Of a stretch of 64,000 nucleotides of DNA, positions 50,616 to 59,302 are shown piece by piece. Under the pieces are notes generated by a model. The model searched no databases. It had not been told where the DNA came from and saw only the letters and a list, made by a program, of their open reading frames with translations. Numbering within the stretch: the first letter of the stretch is position 1; the number at the start of each line of letters is the position of its first letter. Position numbers and translations under genes: made by a program. Source of the stretch: Novosphingobium barchaimii LL02. GTDB taxonomy: Bacteria; Pseudomonadota; Alphaproteobacteria; Sphingomonadales; Sphingomonadaceae. The stretch covers positions 439,001 to 503,000 of the forward strand of contig NZ_KQ130453.1 of NCBI RefSeq assembly GCF_001046635.1. Direction: 5' to 3'.

Positions 50616-53471
50616 TCAGTACTTGAAACGTACGCCGAAGTAGAACTGGCGCCCGAAGGTGTGGTTCAGCACGACGCGGTTATCCTCGTCGATGTACTGA
50701 TCCTTGCGCTCGTTGGTGAGGTTGTTGCCCTCGATGGTAAGGGTGAGGGCATCGGTAATGTTCACGCCGATGGAGGCGTCGACATTGATCGCGCTGTTCA
50801 CGCCTTCCTCGGTGTTCTGATCCCGCGCGCCGCCGCCGAAAGATTCCACGTAGCCCGAACGATAGGATACCGAACCGCGAAGGGAGAGCAGCTTGTCCTC
50901 GTAGAACAGGGTGCCGTTGGCGGTATGCTTGGACAAATTGGTGAGCGGGCCGGTGACCACGCCGATACCGCCGGGGCCCGGGTACTTCAGGTCTGCCTTG
51001 ACGTACGTATAGTTCGCCAGGATGCCGAGGTTGCGGAAGATACCAGGCAGGAAGTCAAGCTGATGCTGGTAGTTGACCTCAAAGCCCTTGAGCTTGCCGC
51101 CATCGCCGTTGATCGTGCGGCGCACGGTAACCGGCACGTCGGGGGCAAGGCCTTGGTCGGTCGCCAGATTCAGCGGGAAGCCGAGCTGGTTGAATGGCAC
51201 CAGTGTCGAGATCTGGGTACCGCTCAGCGACCCGATGTCCTTCTGGAACAGACTGACGCCCAGCAGCGATCCGGGGGCGAAGTACCATTCAGCGGAAAGG
51301 TCGAGGTTGAATGCCTCGGTGGGGTTCAGGAAGGGGTTGCCCTGGTTGAACACCTGGTTCGCGGCCTGCAATGTCAGGTTGCCGCCGGGGGAAAGCGCGC
51401 CCAGCCCCGGACGGGTGATGACCTGCGCGGCGCCGAAGCGAATGAGGAATTCAGGAGAGAATTCCGCCACCAGGTTCATCGAAGGCAGCCAGTTCTCATA
51501 GCTGCGCTTGACGGTGATCGGCGTGGCGACACCGCTGGCAAGGCCATAGCCGAACGAGGTCTGCTGCGTCTTGACGTAACGCATACCCGCATCGCCGCGA
51601 ACGGTGACACCGCCGAACTCCTGCTCGAAGTCCACCTGGAACCACAGCGCCTTGTCGACCTCCTTGATGTTGCCCGTGTTGCTGGCGGCGGTGGCGTTGG
51701 GGTTGGACCCGGCGACGTCGCGGTCGTTGACGCGGAAGTCCACGGCGCGTCCGTTGATGTCGGTCACGCAGTTGCAGTAGATGCCCAGCGTGTCGACGAA
51801 GCCCTGCAGGTTCGGAATGACGTAGCCGCCGTAAGCCGGATCGCCGGTAACGCCGCCGAAGGGCGTGGTTAGTGCGGCGACTTGCGCAGGCGTCAGTGTG
51901 CCCGATGACGTTTCGGCCACGAAGCGGCGGGATTCGAATGTGTCGTAGCGGAAGCGGCGATATTCACCGCCGAACGACAGCTTGAAGCCTTCGGCCAGAT
52001 CCCATTGACCGCCGAGTTTGGTCGAGAGGTAGTCGTTGGTGACTTCGTTCTTGCGGATACGCACGTCGGATGTGCCGTTGATGAACGACCAGTTTGCCGG
52101 ATTGTTGGGATCGAAGCCCCAGTTTATCGTGGGCGAGCGGTCGTTGTCGCGGTAGTCCCAGCTGAAGCCGTCTGAGTTCAGGCGGTCAAGTACCACGGTG
52201 GTCTGGACCGGGCTGTCGAATTTGGACTTGGAATAGCCGACATAGCCATTGACCCGGAAAGTGTCGGACAGTTCCTGCTTCAGTTCCGAATTGACCTGAT
52301 AGAACGTGGTGCTGAATTCGTCGTGGCGCGATTCGATGCGCATGTCGACGTCATCGAACACGCCGTAGACCAGCTCGTTCTGGTCGTTCACTTCGCCGTC
52401 GCGGATGATCGTCTGCGACTTGCCAGACGCTCCGGTGCGGCTGAACGACAGCGCCTCGATATAGTTTTCCTGACGCTTCGTCTTGGACTTCGAATAGAGC
52501 CCCTCGACGGTGATTTCGGTGCGATCCGAGGGCTTCCACTGGACAGCGCCGGTCAGCCCCAAGCGCTTGATGTCGTTGGTCCAGGTATCGTAGCGCGGAA
52601 TGCGCGGGTGGTAAATCAGGCTGTCCCAGTTGGAGCCGTCCGCCGCGGGCGCGGTGTTGATCTGGGCGGCTGTATAACCGGGCAGGGTGGAGGCGGCGTT
52701 GAACCCGCCGTTGACGCCCGCCGGGCTCCAGCGCACGGTGGAGTGGCCGGTTTCCTTGATGGTGCGGGTCGAATAGGCGCCCGAGGCGAGCACGCCGAAC
52801 GTGCCGCTGTCGTTCTGCCAGCTTACCAGCCCGGCGAAGCGCGGATCCCACGCTTTCGACAGGTCATTGTAACCGGCGCGGGCCGATCCGGCGATCACGA
52901 AGTTGTCCTTGTAGTCCAGCGGGCGGGCCGCCTGAAGGTCTACAGTGGCGCCCAGCGAGCCTTCTTCCACCGAGGCCGAGGCGGTCTTGCGCACGGTCAG
53001 CGAGTTGAACAGTTCGGATGCGAAGACGTTGAAATCGAAGCCGCGGCCCCGGTTGACGCCGCCGCCGGCATCGGAACCGCCCGTGGTGGCGACCGCTTCC
53101 ATTCCGTTGATGCGCACGCGGGTATATTCGGGACCAAGGCCGCGCACGGAGATGCTGCGTCCTTCGCCGCCCTCTCGCGAGATCGCGACGCCGGGAATGC
53201 GCTGGAGGGATTCTGCGAGATTGTTGTCGGGGAACTTGGCGATGTCTTCGGCCTTGATGACATCGACCGCGCCGGTCGCTTCGCGCTTTTCCGCCTGCGC
53301 GGTCTGCACCGAGTTGCGAAAGCCCGTGACGATGATGTCGGCAGGGCTGGCACCGCCCAGGCCTTCGGCCTCGCTATCCTGCGCAATCGCGGGAGAAACG
53401 CAGGCGATCGCCAGTACCGTGATGGAAGCGCTGCGCGCCAGGCGGCGACGAAGTACCATTGAAGACGTCAT
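50616..53471 (-). CDS. TonB-dependent receptor, pectin-type regulon (paralogue B)
   Basis: This is a receptor of 951 residues. The signal peptide ends VSPAIA-QD near residue 30. The plug has IIVTGFRNSVQTAQAEKR, KFPDNNLAESLQRIPG, EGRSISVRGLGPEYTRVRING and FNVFASELFNSLTVRK, and the barrel ends FGRQFYFGVRFKY. These segments nearly repeat those of receptor A at 37-39.9 kb. An operator identical to that of receptor A lies 86 bp upstream of its ATG. It ends at a canonical terminator, with a GH43 gene beyond. Uronate oligosaccharide uptake is the likely role. Confidence 0.93.
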   Translation of the reverse strand: MTSSMVLRRRLARSASITVLAIACVSPAIAQDSEAEGLGGASPADIIVTGFRNSVQTAQAEKREATGAVDVIKAEDIAKFPDNNLAESLQRIPGVAISREGGEGRSISVRGLGPEYTRVRINGMEAVATTGGSDAGGGVNRGRGFDFNVFASELFNSLTVRKTASASVEEGSLGATVDLQAARPLDYKDNFVIAGSARAGYNDLSKAWDPRFAGLVSWQNDSGTFGVLASGAYSTRTIKETGHSTVRWSPAGVNGGFNAASTLPGYTAAQINTAPAADGSNWDSLIYHPRIPRYDTWTNDIKRLGLTGAVQWKPSDRTEITVEGLYSKSKTKRQENYIEALSFSRTGASGKSQTIIRDGEVNDQNELVYGVFDDVDMRIESRHDEFSTTFYQVNSELKQELSDTFRVNGYVGYSKSKFDSPVQTTVVLDRLNSDGFSWDYRDNDRSPTINWGFDPNNPANWSFINGTSDVRIRKNEVTNDYLSTKLGGQWDLAEGFKLSFGGEYRRFRYDTFESRRFVAETSSGTLTPAQVAALTTPFGGVTGDPAYGGYVIPNLQGFVDTLGIYCNCVTDINGRAVDFRVNDRDVAGSNPNATAASNTGNIKEVDKALWFQVDFEQEFGGVTVRGDAGMRYVKTQQTSFGYGLASGVATPITVKRSYENWLPSMNLVAEFSPEFLIRFGAAQVITRPGLGALSPGGNLTLQAANQVFNQGNPFLNPTEAFNLDLSAEWYFAPGSLLGVSLFQKDIGSLSGTQISTLVPFNQLGFPLNLATDQGLAPDVPVTVRRTINGDGGKLKGFEVNYQHQLDFLPGIFRNLGILANYTYVKADLKYPGPGGIGVVTGPLTNLSKHTANGTLFYEDKLLSLRGSVSYRSGYVESFGGGARDQNTEEGVNSAINVDASIGVNITDALTLTIEGNNLTNERKDQYIDEDNRVVLNHTFGRQFYFGVRFKY

Positions 53472-53866
53472 TGTTATCCTCCCCTTTTATTCGACCCGGC
53501 ACTTCAAAGAGCGCCGTTATCGTTGAGCTTCCCCGGCTCTGCTTTATCAGTAAACTTGATACCGGTGTCAGCAACCGCGAATTTGGTCTTGGGACGATAG
53601 GCGCAGTCGTCCGTTGCTTCGTCCGCGAAAAGAGGCACGATCGATGCACGCGCAGCATCGGTTGCAACATGGCGGTGGCCGGCAAGGCAATTCGACGGAC
53701 GCGGCGCGCTTCAGCCGGGGCAAATTTGGTACGATCCTACGGGCTGCGCGGTGGATGATGCGCAGCCGGCATTGATCGAGTTCAATTGCGGCATGGATGG
53801 GCCGCCCGTCGCGCGCCTAGTCTGGACGAACGATAAGCCCGCAAATGGGCCAAGGGAGAGTTGGAC
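53472..53866. other. 395-bp divergent intergenic region
   Basis: No gene was recognised between receptor B and the GudP-like transporter. It contains the operator TGATACCGGTGTCA at 53557-53570, which is closer to the receptor (86 bp) than to the transporter (296 bp). The remaining sequence shows no clear repeat or hairpin. Confidence 0.6.
53557..53570. promoter_or_regulatory. KdgR-like operator upstream of receptor B
   Basis: TGATACCGGTGTCA, identical in all 14 bases to the site before receptor A at 39932-39945. Confidence 0.75.
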
Positions 53867-55213
53867 GTGTCAAGCAGAGCCGAAATTGCCGTCCCGCCAG
53901 CCAGTATCGCCAAACCCACCCGCGTCCGGTTTCTGATTATCGCGCTGGTCTTCGTCATCACCTCGCTGAACTACGCGGACCGTTCGACCTTTTCGATTGC
54001 CGGTGCCTCGGCTTCGGATGAACTGGGGCTGGGGGCGATCGAGACCGGGTTCATTCTTTCCGCATTCGCGTGGGCCTATGCTGCGGCCCAGATACCGGGC
54101 GGGTTGTTGCTCGATCGCTTCGGGACACGTCCGGTCTATATTGCCGCGATCGGTACATGGTCGACCTTCACCGCGATCCAGGGCTTTGCGGGCTTCCTGA
54201 CCGGAGCAGCCGTGGTCGCGCAGCTGTTCGTGCTGCGCTTTTTGGTGGGGCTATGCGAGGCGCCGTCGTTTCCCGGCAACGCCCGCATCGTCACCGCCTG
54301 GTTCCCGGCGAGGGAACGGGGCACGGCATCGGCGATCTTCAATTCCGCGCAGTATTTCTCGCTGGTTGCTTTTGCGCCGTTGATGGGCTGGGTGGTCCAC
54401 ACCTTCGGCTGGAGGGCGGTGTTCTTCGTCATGGGCGGATTGGGCCTGATGGCGATGCTGGCCTTTGCCGCGTTCATTCGGGATCCCGTCAGACACAAGT
54501 GGGCCAACCGGGCCGAGGTCGACCTTATTCGCGAAGGCGGCGGGCTGGTCGAACTCGATAGCCAGAAGGGCAAGCGCGGCGATCCGACCTTCACCTGGAA
54601 CAATGTGCGCCAGTTGCTTGCGAACCGGATGATGATCGGCATCTATCTGGGCCAGTACTGCATCAACGTGCTGACCTATTTCTTCGTGACGTGGTTTCCG
54701 ATCTACCTCGTCAAGGATCGCGGGTTCGACATTCTGGAGGCCGGTTTCGTGGCCGCCGTACCGGCGCTGTGCGGCTTCGTTGGCGGGGTTGCGGGGGGCG
54801 TCGTGTCTGACAAAATTCTCGCGCGTACCGGGTCCATCACGCTGGCCCGCAAGGCGCCGCTGCTGGGCGGGATGCTGCTGGCCAGCCTGATCATGGCCGC
54901 CGCCTATGTGGAGAGCCGCTGGGGTGTAATTCTGCTGATGTCGCTGGCGTTCTTCGGCAAAGGCGTGGCCTCGCTCGGCTGGGCGGTCATGTCGGATGTT
55001 GCGCCGCGCAAGCTGGCGGGGCTGGCAGGGGGTGTGTTCAATACGTTCGGCAATGCGGCGGGTATCGTCACCCCCATCGTCGTAGGCGTGCTGGTCGCCA
55101 ATGCGGGGTCGTTCGATACGGCGCTGGTCTTTGTCGGCGCGCATTGCCTGCTGACCATCGTTGCCTACTTCGTCATCGTGCAGAAACTGGAACGCCTGGA
55201 GCTGGTGCCATGA
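53867..55213 (+). CDS. MFS sugar-acid transporter (GudP/GarP-like)
   Basis: This is an anion:cation symporter family carrier of about 448 residues. Marks are SLNYADRSTFSIAGASASDEL in helix 1 (split here as SLNYADRSTFS and IAGASASDEL), LLLDRFGTRPVY, GLCEAPSFPGNARIVTAWFP and ERGTASAIFNSAQYFS. These match glucarate/galactarate carriers of the D-galactonate transporter group. The GTG at 53867 follows GGGAGAG with a 6-nt gap; a TTG at 53861 is possible. It overlaps the next Tat-protein gene by 4 bp. The nearby kdgD gene makes an aldarate substrate plausible. Confidence 0.88.
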   Translation: MSSRAEIAVPPASIAKPTRVRFLIIALVFVITSLNYADRSTFSIAGASASDELGLGAIETGFILSAFAWAYAAAQIPGGLLLDRFGTRPVYIAAIGTWSTFTAIQGFAGFLTGAAVVAQLFVLRFLVGLCEAPSFPGNARIVTAWFPARERGTASAIFNSAQYFSLVAFAPLMGWVVHTFGWRAVFFVMGGLGLMAMLAFAAFIRDPVRHKWANRAEVDLIREGGGLVELDSQKGKRGDPTFTWNNVRQLLANRMMIGIYLGQYCINVLTYFFVTWFPIYLVKDRGFDILEAGFVAAVPALCGFVGGVAGGVVSDKILARTGSITLARKAPLLGGMLLASLIMAAAYVESRWGVILLMSLAFFGKGVASLGWAVMSDVAPRKLAGLAGGVFNTFGNAAGIVTPIVVGVLVANAGSFDTALVFVGAHCLLTIVAYFVIVQKLERLELVP

Positions 55214-57069
55214 ATTTCGACCGACGCTCCCTCCTTGCCGGCAGCGGTATCGTTGCGCTGACCGCTGCGATGCCCGGCCTTGCCGCCGAGGCCCGCAAGG
55301 CGCCCGAAATCGCCATCGATACACCAATGGCGGCGCCGCGCTGGGCGGTGCTGCAGCGCCACCTGATCGCCATGCAGGGCGACGCCGCGCAGGCGTTCCA
55401 CGACCGCTACTTCAACCAGAAGCACGAGATCGAGGCGTTTCTGCGCTGGGGTGCCAACGATGGCCCGGACGATGCCATCGAGGCGGTGAACGACTGGCCC
55501 TATCTCTACCTGATGGGCGGGGGCGACCATATCCTCCAGCTGGCCCGCGCAGTGCAGGAAGCGCATTTCGCGCAATATTCGAGGGCGAAGACCCGCGACG
55601 TGCCGATGGGCCGAAACGGCATGTACGTGCGCGAATTTCCGCCCCAGATGGATTGGCAACACATCTCCGAAGGCCTGACCACCTTCAACCAGCTTGGTCT
55701 GTGCACGCCAGGCGACCGCAAGCTGATCGAGCGTGCGCGCCGTTTCGCGGACTTCTACACCGGGCGCGATCCCATCGCCGCCAATTACGATCCCAAGCTG
55801 CGACTGATCCGCTCGATGTTCAACGGCAGCATCGGCCCGCTTATGCGCCCGGCGACGATGCTCGACTGGGCGGGCGATCCGTTCGACACCGCGCCCTTCG
55901 AAATGGTCCACGGCGAAACCAGTTACGCGGACACGCTCGAACACTACCGCGAATATACTGAGACGGTGGGCGACAACCCTCTAAACCTCCACTCCACCGC
56001 GCTGGGCTTCAACGCCTGGATGCTGACGGGCGAGAACCGGTTTCGCGACTGGATGCTGGAATATGTCGAGGCATGGGCAGCCCGTGCCCGCGCCAATGAC
56101 GGCATTTTGCCCAGCAACATCGGCCCCGATGGCATTGTCGGCGGCGGCGCGGACGGCAAGTGGTATGGCGGCACCTATGGCTGGGGGTTCAGCCCGATAA
56201 ACCCCGTCACCGGCAAGCGCGAGGACCGCAACCGCATCCCGCGCGCGATCATGGGTTTCATGAATGCCTATATCGCCACGGGCGACGATCGCTACCTGCA
56301 GGTGTGGCGCGATCAGAATGCGCGGATCAATGCGGCTTCACGCAAGGTGGACGGCGTGATGTCGGCCCCGACGATGCACGGCAGTGATGGCTGGTACAGC
56401 TTCAAACCCGGCCCCTACCGCTTCAATACCGGCGAAATCTGGTATCTCTCGATGCGCGGTGACGACCGCGCCGCCATGGCTTCCACGCCGTGGACGCAGT
56501 TCCTTGATGGCAAGGCGCCGGACTGGGCCGAACAGTCTCTGCTGGCCGACATGGAGCGGGTGCGTACGCAACTCGTCCGCGTGCGTGAGGACAAGACCAC
56601 CGCGCAGACCCGTCTGGCGGACAATCCGATCGAGCGTAATCCGGTTTCGGTGACGGCGCTGATGCACCAGACGATGGGGGCCATCCACGTTGCGCGGCCG
56701 CCCTGGTCGCCGACGTCGCCTAACCAGGGCGGGACGTTGCTGTTTGCACGGCTGCGGCACTTCGATGCCGATCGCGGGCGTCCCGGCTTGCCCGAAGACG
56801 TGGCGGCGCTGGTGGAGAAGCTGGACGCGGACACGACGACGCTGTCGCTGGTGAACCTCAACCCGGCGCTGGCGAGGCGACTGGTGATCCGGGGCGGTGG
56901 TTATGGCGAACACCGGATCGAGGCGGTACGATTGGGCAACCGGCGCATCCCCGTAGGCAGCCGTGATCTGGCCCTGCGAATTGAACCGGGGTCAGGCGCG
57001 CGCATTATCTTGGAGATGGCCCGTCATAGCCAGCAGCCGACTTTGGCATGGCCTGAACTGATCGCGTGA
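55210..57069 (+). CDS. Tat-exported protein of unknown function, possible alpha/alpha-barrel enzyme
   Basis: The protein has about 619 residues. The leader NFDRRSLLAGSGIVALTAAM is a Tat signal, cleaved near AAEA. I do not recognise the family. The middle part (about 60-420) is helix-rich with aromatic and acidic patches such as NDWPYLYLMGGGDHILQLA, NGMYVREFPPQMDWQHISEG, FNGSIGPLMRPATMLDWAGD and GKWYGGTYGWGFSPINP. This style suits six-hairpin (alpha/alpha) barrel glycosidases or lyases. The C-terminal 150 residues look like a beta-domain. Its ATG overlaps the stop of the GudP-like carrier, so it likely frees that carrier's substrate in the periplasm. An uncharacterised carbohydrate-active enzyme is the best guess. 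Confidence 0.7.
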   Translation: MNFDRRSLLAGSGIVALTAAMPGLAAEARKAPEIAIDTPMAAPRWAVLQRHLIAMQGDAAQAFHDRYFNQKHEIEAFLRWGANDGPDDAIEAVNDWPYLYLMGGGDHILQLARAVQEAHFAQYSRAKTRDVPMGRNGMYVREFPPQMDWQHISEGLTTFNQLGLCTPGDRKLIERARRFADFYTGRDPIAANYDPKLRLIRSMFNGSIGPLMRPATMLDWAGDPFDTAPFEMVHGETSYADTLEHYREYTETVGDNPLNLHSTALGFNAWMLTGENRFRDWMLEYVEAWAARARANDGILPSNIGPDGIVGGGADGKWYGGTYGWGFSPINPVTGKREDRNRIPRAIMGFMNAYIATGDDRYLQVWRDQNARINAASRKVDGVMSAPTMHGSDGWYSFKPGPYRFNTGEIWYLSMRGDDRAAMASTPWTQFLDGKAPDWAEQSLLADMERVRTQLVRVREDKTTAQTRLADNPIERNPVSVTALMHQTMGAIHVARPPWSPTSPNQGGTLLFARLRHFDADRGRPGLPEDVAALVEKLDADTTTLSLVNLNPALARRLVIRGGGYGEHRIEAVRLGNRRIPVGSRDLALRIEPGSGARIILEMARHSQQPTLAWPELIA

Positions 57070-57075
57070 AACCCT

Positions 57076-57097
57076 GTCCTCCCGATATGGGGAGGAC
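57076..57097. terminator. Hairpin between the unknown Tat protein and lysR
   Basis: GTCCTCCC (57076-57083) and GGGAGGAC (57090-57097) make a perfect 8-bp stem with a 6-nt loop in the 29-bp gap between two converging genes. Likely two-way terminator without a U-tract. Confidence 0.55.
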
Positions 57098-57098
57098 A

Positions 57099-58007
57099 TC
57101 AGGCTGCCGATATCGCTTTCAGGCACAAGTCCCGGAATGCCGGCAGGGCGGGGTTCTCGCTCTCGCGCCGCCAGGCGAGGTGCAGTTCCACCGGCGTTTC
57201 CGGCTCGCTTACGAATGGGCGGAACACTACCCCTCGCGGGTGCAGCCCCGCCGCTGCCTCAGGCACGATCCCCGGTGCCAGCGCGGCGCCCACGAGGCCC
57301 AGCAGCGAATGGATCTGGGTGACATACTGCACGTAGTTCGGTGCCGCTCCGGCCCGCTCGAACAGGCTGCTGAGCAACCGGTGAAAGTATCCGGCGCCGC
57401 GCTGGGCATACATGACAAGGTCGATGCCGTCGAAGTCTGCCGGGCCGAAACTTTGCTGTCCGGCCAGCGGATGATCCTCGGGCAGGGCGACAAGCAGGTT
57501 TTCCAGCAGCAGCGGCGCGGAATCGAACTGCACCCGGTCTATCGGCGGACGTACCAGCGCAAGATCGATCAGCCCGGTATGCAGCGCCTCGAACTGATCG
57601 CCCGAGACCAGTTCATGCAATTGCAGTTCCAGCCCCGGCAGTTCCACTGCCGCGCGCTTGACGATGCGCGGCAGCAGGACATAGCCCGAGACCGCGGTGA
57701 AGCCGATCGAGATACGCCCCGTCTCGCCTTTCCATACACGCCGAGCCGCCAGCGCCGCGCTTTCGGACAGACGGACGATGCGCCGCGCTTCGTGGAGGAA
57801 CGTCTCACCGGCCAGCGTCAGCGTGACCCGCCGGCTGGTGCGGTTGAACAGTTCTACCCCCAGGATGCGTTCCAGCACCTGGATCTGCCGGCTGAGCGGC
57901 GACTGGGTCATATGCAGGCGCTCTGCCGCGCGGCCGAAGTGGAGTTCTTCGGCCAGAATGACGAAGCAGCGCAAGTGGGTCAGTTCGAACATGATCGATG
58001 CGTACAT
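57099..58007 (-). CDS. LysR-family transcriptional regulator, probably of kdgD
   Basis: This regulator has about 302 residues. The HTH is ELTHLRCFVILAEELHFGRAAERLHMTQ followed by SPLSRQIQVLERILGVELFNRTSRR, shown here in parts: FVILAEELHFGRAAERLHM and SPLSRQIQVLERILG. The effector domain follows with ISIGFTAVSGYVLLPRIV and MYAQRGAGYFHRL. Starts at 58007 and 57992 are both possible. It is divergent from kdgD, the usual LysR arrangement, so sugar-acid-dependent activation of kdgD is the natural inference. Confidence 0.88.
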   Translation of the reverse strand: MYASIMFELTHLRCFVILAEELHFGRAAERLHMTQSPLSRQIQVLERILGVELFNRTSRRVTLTLAGETFLHEARRIVRLSESAALAARRVWKGETGRISIGFTAVSGYVLLPRIVKRAAVELPGLELQLHELVSGDQFEALHTGLIDLALVRPPIDRVQFDSAPLLLENLLVALPEDHPLAGQQSFGPADFDGIDLVMYAQRGAGYFHRLLSSLFERAGAAPNYVQYVTQIHSLLGLVGAALAPGIVPEAAAGLHPRGVVFRPFVSEPETPVELHLAWRRESENPALPAFRDLCLKAISAA

Positions 58008-58075
58008 GCTGCCCGCTCTCAGTGAAAGACGCGAGGTTATCCCGCCTGACGCATTCTATCGATGCCGGGTGGACA

Positions 58076-58091
58076 TGAATTGATCCATTCA
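58076..58091. promoter_or_regulatory. Possible LysR-type site before kdgD
   Basis: TGAAT-TGATCC-ATTCA is a short inverted repeat in the divergent lysR-kdgD region, 65 bp before the kdgD ATG. It has the size of a LysR recognition site. Weak evidence. Confidence 0.35.
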
Positions 58092-58156
58092 AAGCGGTGG
58101 GTGCACGGGCGCGGGACGGCTAGCAAAGTGGCACAGGATCAATTGGAGCATTAGCG

Positions 58157-59083
58157 ATGTCGCCTCAGGAATTGGCTGCCCGGATCGGCGCAGGCCTTCT
58201 CTCGTTCCCGGTCACCCATTTCGACCGGGACATGGCCTTCGATGAAGGGGCCTACCGCGAGCATCTCGCTTGGCTTTCGGATTACGATGTCGCGGGCCTG
58301 TTCGCGGCTGGCGGCACCGGTGAATTCTTCTCGCTGACGCCGGCGGAAGTGCCAGTGGTGGTCAAGGCCGCAGTCGAGGAAGCGGGCGGCAAGGTGCCCG
58401 TGCTTTCGGGGTGCGGCTATGGCACCGCAATCGCCACCGGGATCGCCCGGGACGTGGAGCAGGCCGGTGCCAACGGCATCCTGCTGCTGCCGCCCTATCT
58501 CGTCAATTCGACGCAGGAAGGACTGGCCGCGCATATCGAAGCGGTCTGCAAGGCGACTTCGCTGGGCGTGATCGTCTACAACCGCGACAACGCGATCATC
58601 AATGAAGATACGCTGGCCGGGCTTTGCGAGCGCAATGTCAACCTCATCGGCTACAAGGACGGCATCGGCGATGTGGAACTGATGATGCGTATCTATGCCA
58701 GGATGGGCGACAGGCTGACCTACATCGGCGGCCTGCCCACCGCAGAAACCTTCGCCCCGGCCTATCTGGAGATGGGCGTGACGACCTATTCCTCAGCCAT
58801 TTTCAACTTCATGCCGAAATGGGCGCTCGGCTTCTACAAGGCCGTGCGCGCGCGCGACAAGGTGGCGGTCATGGCGCAGCTCAGCGACTTCGTGCTGCCT
58901 TATATCGCCATTCGCAACCGCAATGCGGGCTACGCCGTCTCGATCGTGAAGGCGGGCATGAACGTAATCGGCCGCCCCGCCGGTCCGGTGCGCCTGCCGC
59001 TTACCGACCTGACCGATGCAGAGCAGCAGGATCTGCGCGCCCTTGTGGAAAAGGCGAATGCCTCTCTGCGGGCGCCTGCCTGA
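58157..59083 (+). CDS. kdgD: 5-dehydro-4-deoxyglucarate dehydratase
   Basis: This is a DapA-superfamily lyase of 308 residues. It converts 5-keto-4-deoxyglucarate to 2-oxoglutarate semialdehyde with loss of water and CO2. Marks are [13 protein letters not shown] in the substrate loop, Tyr141 in VIVYNRDNA and the Schiff-base Lys167 in [16 protein letters not shown]. Length and motifs fit KdgD well. It is divergent from a LysR gene and near a GudP-like carrier. No glucarate or galactarate dehydratase is in the window. Its product is the same as that of XylX. Confidence 0.9.
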   Translation: MSPQELAARIGAGLLSFPVTHFDRDMAFDEGAYREHLAWLSDYDVAGLFAAGGTGEFFSLTPAEVPVVVKAAVEEAGGKVPVLSGCGYGTAIATGIARDVEQAGANGILLLPPYLVNSTQEGLAAHIEAVCKATSLGVIVYNRDNAIINEDTLAGLCERNVNLIGYKDGIGDVELMMRIYARMGDRLTYIGGLPTAETFAPAYLEMGVTTYSSAIFNFMPKWALGFYKAVRARDKVAVMAQLSDFVLPYIAIRNRNAGYAVSIVKAGMNVIGRPAGPVRLPLTDLTDAEQQDLRALVEKANASLRAPA

Positions 59084-59124
59084 ACTGCCTCGCGCGCGGG
59101 TTGCTCCAACAGCCCGTGCGCGAG

Positions 59125-59151
59125 CCTGCCAGCGTGCGCATCGCTGGCAGG
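59125..59151 (+). terminator. Hairpin after kdgD
   Basis: CCTGCCAGCG (59125-59134) and CGCTGGCAGG (59142-59151) form a perfect 10-bp stem with a 7-nt loop, 41 bp after the kdgD stop. No U-tract follows. Confidence 0.55.
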
Positions 59152-59302
59152 GGAAACACCCGCTCGACTTTCTCCGGGACTTTCGCCGCGCAATGCAGAC
59201 CAACGCAATGAAGATATACCATAATTGCGGTGGGTTTCAGCAGTCTGTCCCGATTGCCGGCGGGCAAGTCAGCAGGGTCAGCCCTGTTTTCGTGCGCCCC
59301 GC

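Noticed and set aside
59125-59151. TGCCAGCG...CGCTGGCA after kdgD as another copy of the uxa palindrome
   Set aside because: The half-sites are separated by 7 nt and it lies after the stop codon, so a hairpin is the better explanation.
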